Source of the DNA: Streptomyces violaceoruber
GTDB lineage: Bacteria > Actinomycetota > Actinomycetes > Streptomycetales > Streptomycetaceae
DNA: 64,000 nt
Reading direction: 5' to 3'
Assembly (NCBI GenBank): GCA_000720805.1
Contig: JODI01000013.1
Location: 68,009-132,008 of the forward strand
The notes beneath the pieces were generated by a model. It worked only from the letters and a program-made list of their open reading frames with translations. It made no database searches and was not told the DNA's origin. A program made the position numbers and the translations under genes. Shown here in pieces: positions 15,958 to 24,111 of this stretch. Position 1 is the stretch's first letter. Each line of letters begins with the position of its first letter.

Positions 15958-16784
15958 GACGCGGACCCGTACGAGGCGAGGAACTCCCGGGTGCGGGCCT
16001 GACCGGGAGTGTCGAGGACGTCCTGGGGCCGCCCCTCCTCCACGATCCGCCCGCCGTCGACGAAGACGACGTGGTCGGACACCTCGCGGGCGAAGGGCAG
16101 TTCGTGGGTGACCAGCAGCATGGTCATGCCGTCCGCGGCCAGTTCCCGCATCACGCTCAGTACCTCGCGGGTGGCCTCCGGGTCCAGGGAGGAGGTGGGT
16201 TCGTCGAAGAGCAGCACGGCCGGCTTGAGGGCGAGGGCCCGCGCGATGGCGACGCGCTGCTGCTCGCCGCCGGAGAGCTGGTCGGGCAGGGCGAGGCCGC
16301 GGTGGGCCACCTTGACCCGGCGCAGCAGCATGACGGCCCGCTCCAGCGCCTCCGCTTCGGGGACGCCTGCCGTGCGCTGTGCCAGGACGACGTTCTCGAC
16401 GGCGGTGAGATGGGGGAACAGGTTGAAGCGCTGGAAGACCATCCCGACGGTGCGGCGCAGCGCGGGCAGGTCGCTGCAGACCAGCCGGCCGCCGCTGTGC
16501 ACCACCTGACCGGCGACCTCGACCGTGCCCTCGTCCGGGCGCTCCAGCAGGTTGACACACCGCATCAGGGTCGTCTTGCCGCCGCCGCTCTGCCCGATGA
16601 CGCTCACGATGCGGCCGCGGCCGACCTCGAGGTGGACGTCGTCGAGTACCAGCCGGCCGTCGAAGGACTTGCTCAGTCCCTCGATGCGTACGACGGGCGC
16701 GGCGGGCGCCGAGGCGGGTGTCCCGGTGCCGGTCCCCTGGTGCGTGTGCTGGGGGGTCGTCGCTGTGGTGAGGGGCTCGGTCAT
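15954..16784 (-). CDS. Amino-acid ABC transporter ATP-binding protein
   Basis: A 276-residue ATPase of the polar amino acid (GlnQ/HisP-like) class. Walker A is GQSGGGKTT (the usual GxSGSGKST with Gly-Lys-Thr-Thr), the Q-loop is VFQRFNLFPH, the signature is LSGGEQQRVAIARAL, Walker B is VLLFDEPTSSLDPE and the switch histidine is in LLVTHELPFA. A Thr/Pro-rich 30-residue N-terminal extension precedes the fold. It overlaps the permease gene upstream and the dehydrogenase gene downstream by 4 bases each, so the three are translated together. Confidence 0.93.
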   Translation of the reverse strand: MTEPLTTATTPQHTHQGTGTGTPASAPAAPVVRIEGLSKSFDGRLVLDDVHLEVGRGRIVSVIGQSGGGKTTLMRCVNLLERPDEGTVEVAGQVVHSGGRLVCSDLPALRRTVGMVFQRFNLFPHLTAVENVVLAQRTAGVPEAEALERAVMLLRRVKVAHRGLALPDQLSGGEQQRVAIARALALKPAVLLFDEPTSSLDPEATREVLSVMRELAADGMTMLLVTHELPFAREVSDHVVFVDGGRIVEEGRPQDVLDTPGQARTREFLASYGSAS

Positions 16785-17554
16785 ACCGCCGCCTCCTTCC
16801 GGTCGGTGCGGTGGGTGTCCCCGCGGACGGGCCCGATGTCGGCGGCCAGCAGTACGCGGGCCGCCCGCACCCGGCGCCGTCGCCACGGGGACAGCGGTAC
16901 GCCGGCTCGTACCTTGCGCTCCAGCAGCAGGAGGAACTGGGAGAGCGGGTAGCACAGGGCGAAGTAGACGGCCGAGATGACCAGGTACACCTCCAGGGCA
17001 CGGAAGGTGGCCGAGGTGATGAGCCGCCCCTCGGACATCAGCTCGGCGGCGGAGACGGTGACGAGCAGCGAGGTGGATTTGAGGAGGTCGACCAGCATGG
17101 TGTTGGTGCCGGGCAGTGCCTGCCGCAGGGCCTGGGGCAGGATGATGTGGCCGAAGATGCCCACCTTGCCCAGGCCCAGTGCCTCGCCCGCCTCGGTCTG
17201 GCCGTCGTGCACTCCGCTGATCGCGGAGCGGAAGATCTCGGACAGGTAGGCGGCGTAGAAGACGACCAGGCTGAGGCAGCCGGCCGTGAACACGTCCAGC
17301 CGAATCCCCGCCGAGGCGAGGCCGAAGTAGCTCAGGAAGATGATCGCCAGGAGCGGAACGTTCTTGAACACCTCGGTGTAGACGGCGGCGACGGCACGCG
17401 CCGGCCACACCTTGCTCAGCCTGAGCAGGGCCACGGCCAGGCCGAGCAGCACCGCGCCGGCGAAGCTCACGGCCGTGTAGGAGACGGTGCGCCACAGCGC
17501 GTGGAGCAGGTCGGGCCGGTAGTCGGACCAGGGGACCTGGAAGAGCGAGGACAT
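16781..17554 (-). CDS. Amino-acid ABC transporter permease
   Basis: A 257-residue HisM/GlnP-like permease with about five membrane spans; the first is SYTAVSFAGAVLLGLAVALLRL and the EAA loop reads EAGEALGLGKVGIFGHIILPQA, which contacts the ATPase. It forms the channel for the substrate delivered by the binding protein. The frame opens with a GTG at 17572 overlapping the previous stop (GTGA), but AAGGGA is placed 9 bases before ATG 17554, which I take as the start. The tail RVRAARVLLAADIGPVRGD is cytoplasmic and unusually long. Confidence 0.9.
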   Translation of the reverse strand: MSSLFQVPWSDYRPDLLHALWRTVSYTAVSFAGAVLLGLAVALLRLSKVWPARAVAAVYTEVFKNVPLLAIIFLSYFGLASAGIRLDVFTAGCLSLVVFYAAYLSEIFRSAISGVHDGQTEAGEALGLGKVGIFGHIILPQALRQALPGTNTMLVDLLKSTSLLVTVSAAELMSEGRLITSATFRALEVYLVISAVYFALCYPLSQFLLLLERKVRAGVPLSPWRRRRVRAARVLLAADIGPVRGDTHRTDRKEAAV

Positions 17555-17568
17555 GGGTGTCATTCCCT

Positions 17569-18504
17569 TCACTGCGCCGCGACGGACGGCGGCGTCCAGT
17601 CCTGGGGCCGGTCCACGCCGCGACGCGCGGCGGCGACATCGGCGGAGGGCTTGAGGAACTGCTCCGGGTCACCGCCGTACTTCGTGACGAGCTTCGCCAT
17701 CTCGCCGTTCGCGTACATGGCGTCGATCTGCGCGGAGACGGCCTTCTCCAGCGCGGTGGCCTTCTTGGGCAGGTAGAAGCCGGTCTGATACGGCTGGAAG
17801 TAGGCGTAGGCGGGCTTCGCCTTGACCTGCGCGGCGGTCGGCGGCGTCAGATACTCCGTCTTGATCTTCAACTCCGGCCGTTCCTTCTGCGCCGCGATGA
17901 TGATCAGCGGGTCGAGGAACCCGACGTCGGCCCGCCCGGCGCCCAGGTCGTCGAACACCCCGTTGGCATCCGGGTAGGCGTGCAGCGTGGCGCCGGGCAC
18001 GGACTGGATCGACTTGACCCACACATAGCCCTCGACCGTGCCCAGATTCAGGCCCTTGAGGTCGTCGACCGTCTTGTACGTCTTCCCGGAGCGGACGGCC
18101 ATCGCCGGGGGCGAGTAGTAGGGAGGATCGGTGAACAGTCCCTGCTTCTGCCGTTCGGCGGTCCAGGCGACGCCACCGATGGTGATGTCCACCCGGCGTG
18201 ACTGCACCCCGGCGAGCATGCCGGCGAAGTCCGTCACCTGGGGCTTGACCGTCAGGCCCAGCTTCTTGGCCGCGTAGTTGAGGATGTCGCCGTCCAGGCC
18301 GACGATCTTGCCGCCTTGGACGCTGGTGTAGGGAGCGTACGGCTGGACGGCCACCTTGATCACGCCGGGCGTGATCGTGCCCAGCGCGGCGGTCTTCGCG
18401 GACACGTTCTTCGGGGCGTCGTCACCGCCCGAGCCGCAGGCGGCGGCCGTCGGCACCAGGAGAATCGCTGACAAAACAGCAACAAGCGAACGCACACGGG
18501 TCAT
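17569..18504 (-). CDS. Amino-acid ABC transporter substrate-binding lipoprotein
   Basis: A 311-residue solute-binding protein of the bacterial family 3 type. The signal peptide VRSLVAVLSAILLVPTAAAC ends in a lipobox with the lipid-carrying Cys at about residue 23. Family features include GVIKVAVQPYAPYTS, GLDGDILNYAAKKLGLTV, VDITIGGVAWTAERQ and the hinge GTVEGYVWVKSI. It captures a polar amino acid outside the membrane for the permease and ATPase next to it. ATG 18504 was chosen because the signal peptide begins there; an upstream ATG at 18573 would add 23 charged residues. It is divergent from the CdaR-type regulator. Confidence 0.92.
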   Translation of the reverse strand: MTRVRSLVAVLSAILLVPTAAACGSGGDDAPKNVSAKTAALGTITPGVIKVAVQPYAPYTSVQGGKIVGLDGDILNYAAKKLGLTVKPQVTDFAGMLAGVQSRRVDITIGGVAWTAERQKQGLFTDPPYYSPPAMAVRSGKTYKTVDDLKGLNLGTVEGYVWVKSIQSVPGATLHAYPDANGVFDDLGAGRADVGFLDPLIIIAAQKERPELKIKTEYLTPPTAAQVKAKPAYAYFQPYQTGFYLPKKATALEKAVSAQIDAMYANGEMAKLVTKYGGDPEQFLKPSADVAAARRGVDRPQDWTPPSVAAQ

Positions 18505-18776
18505 CGGCTCGGGCCTTCCGTAACGGCGTAACGGCGGAGGGGCGCATCGGCCCTGGGGAAACCCGCCGTTCACCGCGCTGTGTCCCCGGCGGGGAGAGTG
18601 ACTGGGCCCAAACGCTATGGATCGGCCCGCCGTACGTCACCGGTCACTTCGTACGAACTTGTGGCCGAAATCGCTCGCTCTGCTGTACGGTGCGTCCATC
18701 TCCGGCCTGCACACGGTCCCCTCCGGATCCGCCCTCGGCCGTTTCCGGAAGGTCCCCCACGGCGGGAGGAACGTGC

Positions 18777-19979
18777 GTGCTCAGTCCCTCACTCGCCCAG
18801 GAGATCGCGGGGGACACCTCCGCGGTCATCGGCTTCAACGTGCTGATCACCGACGCGGACGGCATGGTCATCGGCAGCGGTGACAGCAGCCGGGTCGGTA
18901 CCTTCCACGAGGCGTCCGTCGAGGTCGTCCGGACCAAGGAGCCCGCCACGCACAGCGCGTCGCAGGCTCATCTACTCCGAGGAGTGCGCCCCGGCGTCAC
19001 CCTGCCGCTGGTCACGGACGGGCAGGCGGTCGGCACGGTCGGCATCACCGGGACCCCCGCCCAGGTACGCCGCTTCGGGCTGCTGGTCAAACGCCAGACG
19101 GAAATCCTGCTGAGGGAGTCCGTGATGCTGCGCTCCCGTCTGCTCGGTGAGCGGGCGGCCGAGAAACTCCTCACCGACATCGCCTCCTACGACCCGCACG
19201 TGGTGGAAGGCGACGTCCTCACGTTCCGGGCGGCCGAACTCGGCTTCGACCTCCGCCTCCCCCGGGTCGCGGTGGCGTTCGAGGTGACCGTGCCGCCCGG
19301 GCCCGGTGCCGGCACCCGCCGCCAGGCCTCGGCTCCCGCCGCCCGCGACATGGCGCTGGCCCGCTCGGAACTGCTGCGCACGATCCGCGATGTTTTCGCC
19401 GACCCCCAGGACATCGTGGCCGGCACCGCGCCGGGATTCATCGGCGTGCTGCACCGGCTCCCGGCCCGCGGCCCGGCCCCCTCCCCGGCCGAGAACTGCC
19501 GGCGCCTCATCGACGTGATCGCCGCCCAGGACGGCCTGCGCGCCCGCGCGGGAATCGGCGAGCCGGCCGTCTCCGTCGCCGGCCTGCACGCCTCCTACCA
19601 GGACGCCTGCGACGCGCTGCGCCTGGGAGTCCGCCTGGCCGGCGACGCGCCCGTCCACCAGATCACCGACCTGCGCGTCCCTCAGGTCCTGGCCGCACTC
19701 GGTCAGCCCGCCCGCAACCGCCTGCTGGAAGGCTGCGCCGCGGACCTGCGCAGCCAGCCGGACTGGCCGGTGCTGCGCGACACCATCACCGCCTGGTGCG
19801 AGAGCGGTTTCAATCTCGTACGGGCGTCCGCCGCCCTGCACATCCACCGCAACACCGTCGTCTACCGCATGAGCAAGATCGAGCAGGTGACCCACCGCCC
19901 CCTGCGCGACCACCGCTTCGCCATGGCCCTCTACCTCGCCTGCCTGGCCGACCGACTGGGCGGCGGAGTCGCCCCGTGA
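18777..19979 (+). CDS. CdaR/PucR-type transcriptional regulator
   Basis: A 400-residue activator-type regulator. The N-terminus (LAQEIAGDTSAVIGFNVLITDADG, then GTFHEASVEVVRTKEPATH) is the sugar-diacid recognition domain of CdaR. The middle is a GGDEF-like domain of the family (SVAGLHASYQDACDALRLG), and the C-terminus is the PucR helix-turn-helix: NLVRASAALHIHRNTVVYRM. The GTG at 18777 follows GGCGGGAGGA by 6 bases. It is divergent from the amino-acid transporter/dehydrogenase operon and is the obvious candidate to control it, perhaps sensing glycerate or another hydroxy acid; that ligand is inference from the family. Confidence 0.9.
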   Translation: MLSPSLAQEIAGDTSAVIGFNVLITDADGMVIGSGDSSRVGTFHEASVEVVRTKEPATHSASQAHLLRGVRPGVTLPLVTDGQAVGTVGITGTPAQVRRFGLLVKRQTEILLRESVMLRSRLLGERAAEKLLTDIASYDPHVVEGDVLTFRAAELGFDLRLPRVAVAFEVTVPPGPGAGTRRQASAPAARDMALARSELLRTIRDVFADPQDIVAGTAPGFIGVLHRLPARGPAPSPAENCRRLIDVIAAQDGLRARAGIGEPAVSVAGLHASYQDACDALRLGVRLAGDAPVHQITDLRVPQVLAALGQPARNRLLEGCAADLRSQPDWPVLRDTITAWCESGFNLVRASAALHIHRNTVVYRMSKIEQVTHRPLRDHRFAMALYLACLADRLGGGVAP

Positions 19980-20445
19980 CCGGGTGATCCCGGTTCATCG
20001 CCGACCCGCCCGGGCCTCCGTGTTGACATCCTGGGGCGCGGTGGGAGACCGCCATCGATGCAGCCGAGTGACCGGAGTTGACTCACAGCCCTCGGACACC
20101 CGGGTCTTCCTGCGGCGCCGCTGCCCGGTCTGCCGCCGGCGCCCCGACAGCCTCGGCGGCAGCCGAGCAACTCGCCCGGCAGGAGCAATTGGGGCTGTCG
20201 CCGTCCTGGTGCGGGGGCGGCGGAGACGACGAGGCCGACGGACGAGTGGACGTGGGTCGCATTCGACCTCGCGCGAGGATCGATTGCGGCTCTGGGCACC
20301 AGCCCGGTCGCACTGACATCGCAACCTCGCGGGGCGGCACCGGCGTTCTCGCCCGCACCGCGCACTCCGCCGGTGTCCCACAACCCGCGCGGCCACGGCA
20401 TGCCGGCCTGCGGGCCTCCCGCGGGCGACGCGACTTGACGCCGTT
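19980..20445. other. Intergenic region between convergent genes
   Basis: About 465 bases without a recognisable gene. The small hairpin ACCGGG-TGAT-CCCGGT at 19979-19994 overlaps the regulator's stop codon and may help end its transcript. The rest is GC-rich with no convincing structure. Confidence 0.4.
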
Positions 20446-22149
20446 TCACCCAGTCGCGCCCGCCCCCGCCCGGTCCTCCGGTGGGCGTCGCCCGGACGCG
20501 GTGACCTCACCGGCCGATTCCTCCGTCCTGGGCACCGCGGGGCCCGCGGCGGCATCGAATGCGTGAGTCACCTCTGGTGCGGTGCCCTTCACCAGCAGGC
20601 GCCGGGCGAGCTCCTCGTAGCGGCGGTCCGTGCCCGTGAGCCGACTGTGGTGCTGGGCGAGATGCTCCGCCCAGGAGGCGACCAGGTAGTTCTCGATGAA
20701 CCGCTCCGGATCGTTGCCGTCCTGGTAGAGCCCCCAGGTGAGGGCTCCCGTGCGCTGACGTGAAAGAGCCACGTGGCCCATGCAGTCGGTGAAGGCGTCC
20801 CAGCTGCCGGGGTCGACCCGATAGGCCACGGAGACCAGCACGGGGCCGTCGGCCGGTCCGGGCTCGAACACCAGGGGCGGAACGGGCCAGTGGTCGGACA
20901 GGGTCGGGTCGATCCCGTCCGTGCCGTGCAGCGGCCAGCGGCGCACGCTCATCGCGCCGGCCAGGAGCAGCCCGCTGCCGGCCAGGAGCGAGACGCTCAG
21001 CCCGAATCCATCGGCCAGCGCACCCCACAGGGGCGCCGCCAGTGCCTGCCCGCCCTGGAAGACCAGGAGATAGGCGGCCAGTCCCCGGGCCCTGACCCAG
21101 CCGGGCAGCCGTGTCTGAAGGGCCGCGTTCAGGATGGACAGCACTCCGATCCAGGCCAGGCCCGCGGGCAGCAGCACGGCCACCGCGAGCCAGGGAACCC
21201 GGACCGTGGCCAGTACCGCCAGCACTCCGGCGAAGACGACGGCGCCCGCGGCGAGAGTGCCGTTGACGCCCAGAGCGCGGCGGGCGGCGGGGAGGACGAA
21301 GGCCCCGCCCACGGCACCGACACCGACCGCACCCAGAAGCAGCCCGTAGCCTCCCGAGCCCAGGCCCAGGGAACGGCTCGCGACCAGAGGAAGCAGCGAC
21401 CACAGCGCGGCGCCTCCGGGTATGAACAGCACCGTACGCAGCAGGACCCGACGGACTCCGGGCGCGTACCACACATAGCGGCGGCCGGCGTGCAAAGCCG
21501 TCAGGAGCCTCTCGCCCTCGGCCGTGGGCACTTGGTTCGGTGGCCGCTTCCACCACATGAGAACGGCGGCGATGCCGAGGAAGGAGGCGGCGTTGAAGGC
21601 GAACACCCAGCCCGCGCCCGCCGCCGCGACCACAGCTCCGCCGACAGCCGGGCCGAGGGCGCGGGCCAGGTTCATGTTCACGGCGCCGAGCGCGGCCGCC
21701 TGTCCCAACTGGCGGCGTTCCACGAGCTCGGGCTGGATCGCCTGCCAGGCCGGGCCCATCAGAGCGGTGCCGCAGCCCAGCAGGAAGGTGAGGCCCAGCA
21801 GTAGCGCCGGAGTGAGGGCATCCGCGAAGGCCAGCACGGTCAGCACGGTGGAAACCGCGAGCATGGCGAACTGTGCCGCGAGCAGCACCCTGCGGCGGTC
21901 ATGGCGGTCGGCCAGCACGCCCGAGGGCAGGGCCAACAGCACGACGGGGAGGCTGGAGGCGGTCTGAACGAGCGTCACCAGTGCGGCACTGTGCCCGACC
22001 AGCAGCCACTGTGCGCCCACGGCCTGCATCCAGCTGCCGACGTTGGAGACCAGTTGCGCGACCCACAGCGCGCGGAAGACGCGCACCGCGAACGGGGCCC
22101 AGGCCGAATCCGGTCCTGGGCGGTCTGTTGGTGACGGTGCAGAGTTCAT
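20446..22149 (-). CDS. MFS transporter (MFS_3 type) with C-terminal ABM-like domain
   Basis: A 567-residue protein. The N-terminal part has about ten to twelve membrane spans with the MFS loop ALPSGVLADRHDRRRVLLAA between spans 2 and 3, and the start FRALWVAQLVSNVGSWMQAVG is typical of the MFS_3 (formerly DUF894) group that includes enterobactin-exporter-like proteins. The last 150 residues form a soluble domain (VLVSVAYRVDPGSWDAFTDC, GALTWGLYQDGNDPERFIENY) that resembles antibiotic-biosynthesis monooxygenase barrels; this fusion is normal in the group. It probably exports a small molecule. No strong ribosome site precedes the ATG at 22149, and an in-frame ATG at 22188 is possible. Confidence 0.85.
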   Translation of the reverse strand: MNSAPSPTDRPGPDSAWAPFAVRVFRALWVAQLVSNVGSWMQAVGAQWLLVGHSAALVTLVQTASSLPVVLLALPSGVLADRHDRRRVLLAAQFAMLAVSTVLTVLAFADALTPALLLGLTFLLGCGTALMGPAWQAIQPELVERRQLGQAAALGAVNMNLARALGPAVGGAVVAAAGAGWVFAFNAASFLGIAAVLMWWKRPPNQVPTAEGERLLTALHAGRRYVWYAPGVRRVLLRTVLFIPGGAALWSLLPLVASRSLGLGSGGYGLLLGAVGVGAVGGAFVLPAARRALGVNGTLAAGAVVFAGVLAVLATVRVPWLAVAVLLPAGLAWIGVLSILNAALQTRLPGWVRARGLAAYLLVFQGGQALAAPLWGALADGFGLSVSLLAGSGLLLAGAMSVRRWPLHGTDGIDPTLSDHWPVPPLVFEPGPADGPVLVSVAYRVDPGSWDAFTDCMGHVALSRQRTGALTWGLYQDGNDPERFIENYLVASWAEHLAQHHSRLTGTDRRYEELARRLLVKGTAPEVTHAFDAAAGPAVPRTEESAGEVTASGRRPPEDRAGAGATG

Positions 22150-22502
22150 GCTGGTCCATACCGGAACGAGAACGCGGACACCTTCCATCCGGCAATGTCT
22201 CAGGCGCCGTACGCATAGCTGATGGCGACTGTACGGGCGGACGGCGGAGGGCAGTTGACCGAGAGCGCACCGCCTGTGGCCCCTGAGCGCAGCGCACGGC
22301 GGTATTCCCCGGACACTCGCCGGCGGCCCGCCGGGAGAAGAGCGCCGTGCGGGCCCGGAACCGCTGCCTTGCCGTGCCGCGCCGTGGACCCTCCCGACTT
22401 TCCGCTCCTCCCCGGCCGTCCCAGGACCGCAGTCCAAGGCGGCGTCCCGGCGCCGCGGCGGTGGACAGGTCCAGGACCGGTGCCCCGCGTCGCATCCTGC
22501 CC
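22150..22502. other. Intergenic region upstream of the MFS_3 gene
   Basis: About 350 bases between two minus-strand genes. It should hold the terminator of the S37 peptidase gene and the promoter of the MFS gene, but I see no clear consensus promoter or strong stem. Open frames here are accidental extensions of the flanking frames. Confidence 0.4.
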
Positions 22503-23870
22503 TCAGCCGACCCCTGACCCGCTGGTCCGGGCACGCCCGCCCGTTGTCCACCGGTGAAGCGCTGCGACGGCCTCCGCGCGGTCGCCGGGGGGCAGGGCCG
22601 CGATCGTGACATGGTGGTTGCCGCCGGGCACCCACAGCACTCGCGCGTCACGGGGCCCGGGCCGGAAGGGCTCGGCGACGGACGGGTCCTGGGTGCCGTT
22701 GACGAAGAGCAGCCGGCTGCCCCGCCGCCGCACCCAGCGGTCGATGTCGGGCATGGCCTCTGTGTCGAAGCGCATCGGGATGTCGCGCGGCACGAAACTG
22801 CGGGGTTCGATGGCGTCCGGGTACTGCAGAAGTCCGTCCAGATGACCGGTGGGAACGTCCAAATAGCCCATTTCTGTGCCGAGTTGGTACCAGTAGGGAA
22901 TGTACTGCCGGGCCGTGGAGTCGGCGTAGACGGTGAGGGCGGCCGTATCGTCCAGCCACGCGTACAGCGCGTCGGTGGAGGCGTCCGGGCCGGGGACGGC
23001 GGCGACGTCCGCAGCGGTGCGGTTCTGCCAGAACATGAATGGCACCCGCAGGACGGCGATCTCCAGCGCCTTGTCGGCGCTGCCGACGATACGGAAGGTG
23101 TCACCGGTGGCGGCCGCCCAGGTCTCGTAGCGGGCCACCAGCTCGGCGCGGCGCAGCAGCATGTGCCGCTGTGCCGCCTTCAGGGCGTCGCGGGCGGCGG
23201 GGGTGCCCACATGCTCCAGGAACCGCAGGTAGGCGGAGTCCTCGCGGTCGTCGACGTTGTTCGGGGCGGAGTAGGCGACCGTGGCGTCGACGTCGTGGGG
23301 GTGGAAGCGGCGGTGGTACACGCTGGTCATGCCGCCCTTGCTGCCGCCGGTGGAGATCCACGCGCCGGGGTACAGCGAGCGGAGGAGCCGGACCACGCGG
23401 TGGTGATCGTCGGCGGCCTGGCGGATCGTCAGGTGGGTGAGGTCGAGGGCGGCCGACGGACGTGAGGTGCCGAAGAACCGGTGCTCGACGCCGATCTGGT
23501 TACCGCCCAGCAGGACGGCCGGTTCGGTCCGTCGCGGCGTGAGCGGCACTTCGTATCCGGTGCTGAACAGGACGGTGGGCCGGTCGACGGCGGTATGGAG
23601 CAGGGTGAGGCGCTGCTCGAAGGTCCCGGCCCCTGGATCGGTGTGGTCGACGGGTTGGCGCAGGCCGAGCACGAAGAAGCGGTATCCGGGCTCGGCACCC
23701 GGCCGTTCTTCGATCACCCGCAGGCCCGGCAGTGCCCGCAGGGCGTCCGCCACGTCATCGGCTGCCGCGCGGGGCCGGTCCGCGGCCCGCGCGGGCACGG
23801 TGGCCAGACCGGCCGCCGAGGCCGCCGATACGGCCGTGCCGAGCAGACGTCGTCTCGTGAGGGTGCGCAT
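22503..23870 (-). CDS. Tat-exported S37-type tripeptidyl aminopeptidase
   Basis: A 455-residue secreted serine peptidase of the PS-10/S37 type known from Streptomyces. The N-terminus RTLTRRRLLGTAVSAASAAG is a twin-arginine signal with a cut after about residue 30 (PARAAD). The nucleophile motif is STGGSKGGMTSVYHRRFHPH (GxSxG, about residues 170-174), followed by VAYSAPNNVDDRED; the acid and His are probably in FVNGTQDPS and VPGGNHHV near the end. It should remove N-terminal tripeptides from extracellular peptides. It is divergent from the DHA2-type exporter gene. Confidence 0.88.
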   Translation of the reverse strand: MRTLTRRRLLGTAVSAASAAGLATVPARAADRPRAAADDVADALRALPGLRVIEERPGAEPGYRFFVLGLRQPVDHTDPGAGTFEQRLTLLHTAVDRPTVLFSTGYEVPLTPRRTEPAVLLGGNQIGVEHRFFGTSRPSAALDLTHLTIRQAADDHHRVVRLLRSLYPGAWISTGGSKGGMTSVYHRRFHPHDVDATVAYSAPNNVDDREDSAYLRFLEHVGTPAARDALKAAQRHMLLRRAELVARYETWAAATGDTFRIVGSADKALEIAVLRVPFMFWQNRTAADVAAVPGPDASTDALYAWLDDTAALTVYADSTARQYIPYWYQLGTEMGYLDVPTGHLDGLLQYPDAIEPRSFVPRDIPMRFDTEAMPDIDRWVRRRGSRLLFVNGTQDPSVAEPFRPGPRDARVLWVPGGNHHVTIAALPPGDRAEAVAALHRWTTGGRARTSGSGVG

Positions 23871-24010
23871 ACAGATCCTTCCTGGTGCCGTCGTCAGCCT
23901 CAGTACATCGGCCGGAGGCACCGAGGAGATCCCACGCGCGAGGGAGCCCTCTCCCCCAGCCGAGGGAGAGACCACTTCAGCGCCGATCACCTTCGACCCG
24001 CCTCCCCCAA

Positions 24011-24028
24011 CGAAACGCTTGCGTTTCG
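24011..24028 (+). promoter_or_regulatory. Palindromic operator 1 upstream of the DHA2 exporter
   Basis: CGAAACGC-TT-GCGTTTCG is a perfect 8-base inverted repeat with a 2-base centre. It shares its half-site CGAAAC with a second palindrome 27 bases downstream. The pair lies 43-101 bases before the exporter start, where a repressor would be expected to act. Confidence 0.65.
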
Positions 24029-24054
24029 CTTACTCGGCACGTAAGCTCATCTGT

Positions 24055-24069
24055 ACGAAACCGTTTCGT
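24055..24069 (+). promoter_or_regulatory. Palindromic operator 2 upstream of the DHA2 exporter
   Basis: ACGAAA-CCG-TTTCGT is a perfect 6-base inverted repeat with a 3-base centre, 43 bases before the exporter start codon. It uses the same CGAAAC/GTTTCG half-sites as the palindrome at 24011-24028, with different spacing. Confidence 0.6.
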
Positions 24070-24111
24070 TTCACATGTTCGTAACCTGATCTACGACTGG
24101 AGTACGTCCCC

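Noticed and set aside
15958..17001. The dehydrogenase frame extends upstream to give a 776-residue product.
   Set aside because: The extension overlaps the ABC ATPase and permease genes in a different frame and is Arg/Pro-rich; the FAD motif begins right after the ATG at 15957.
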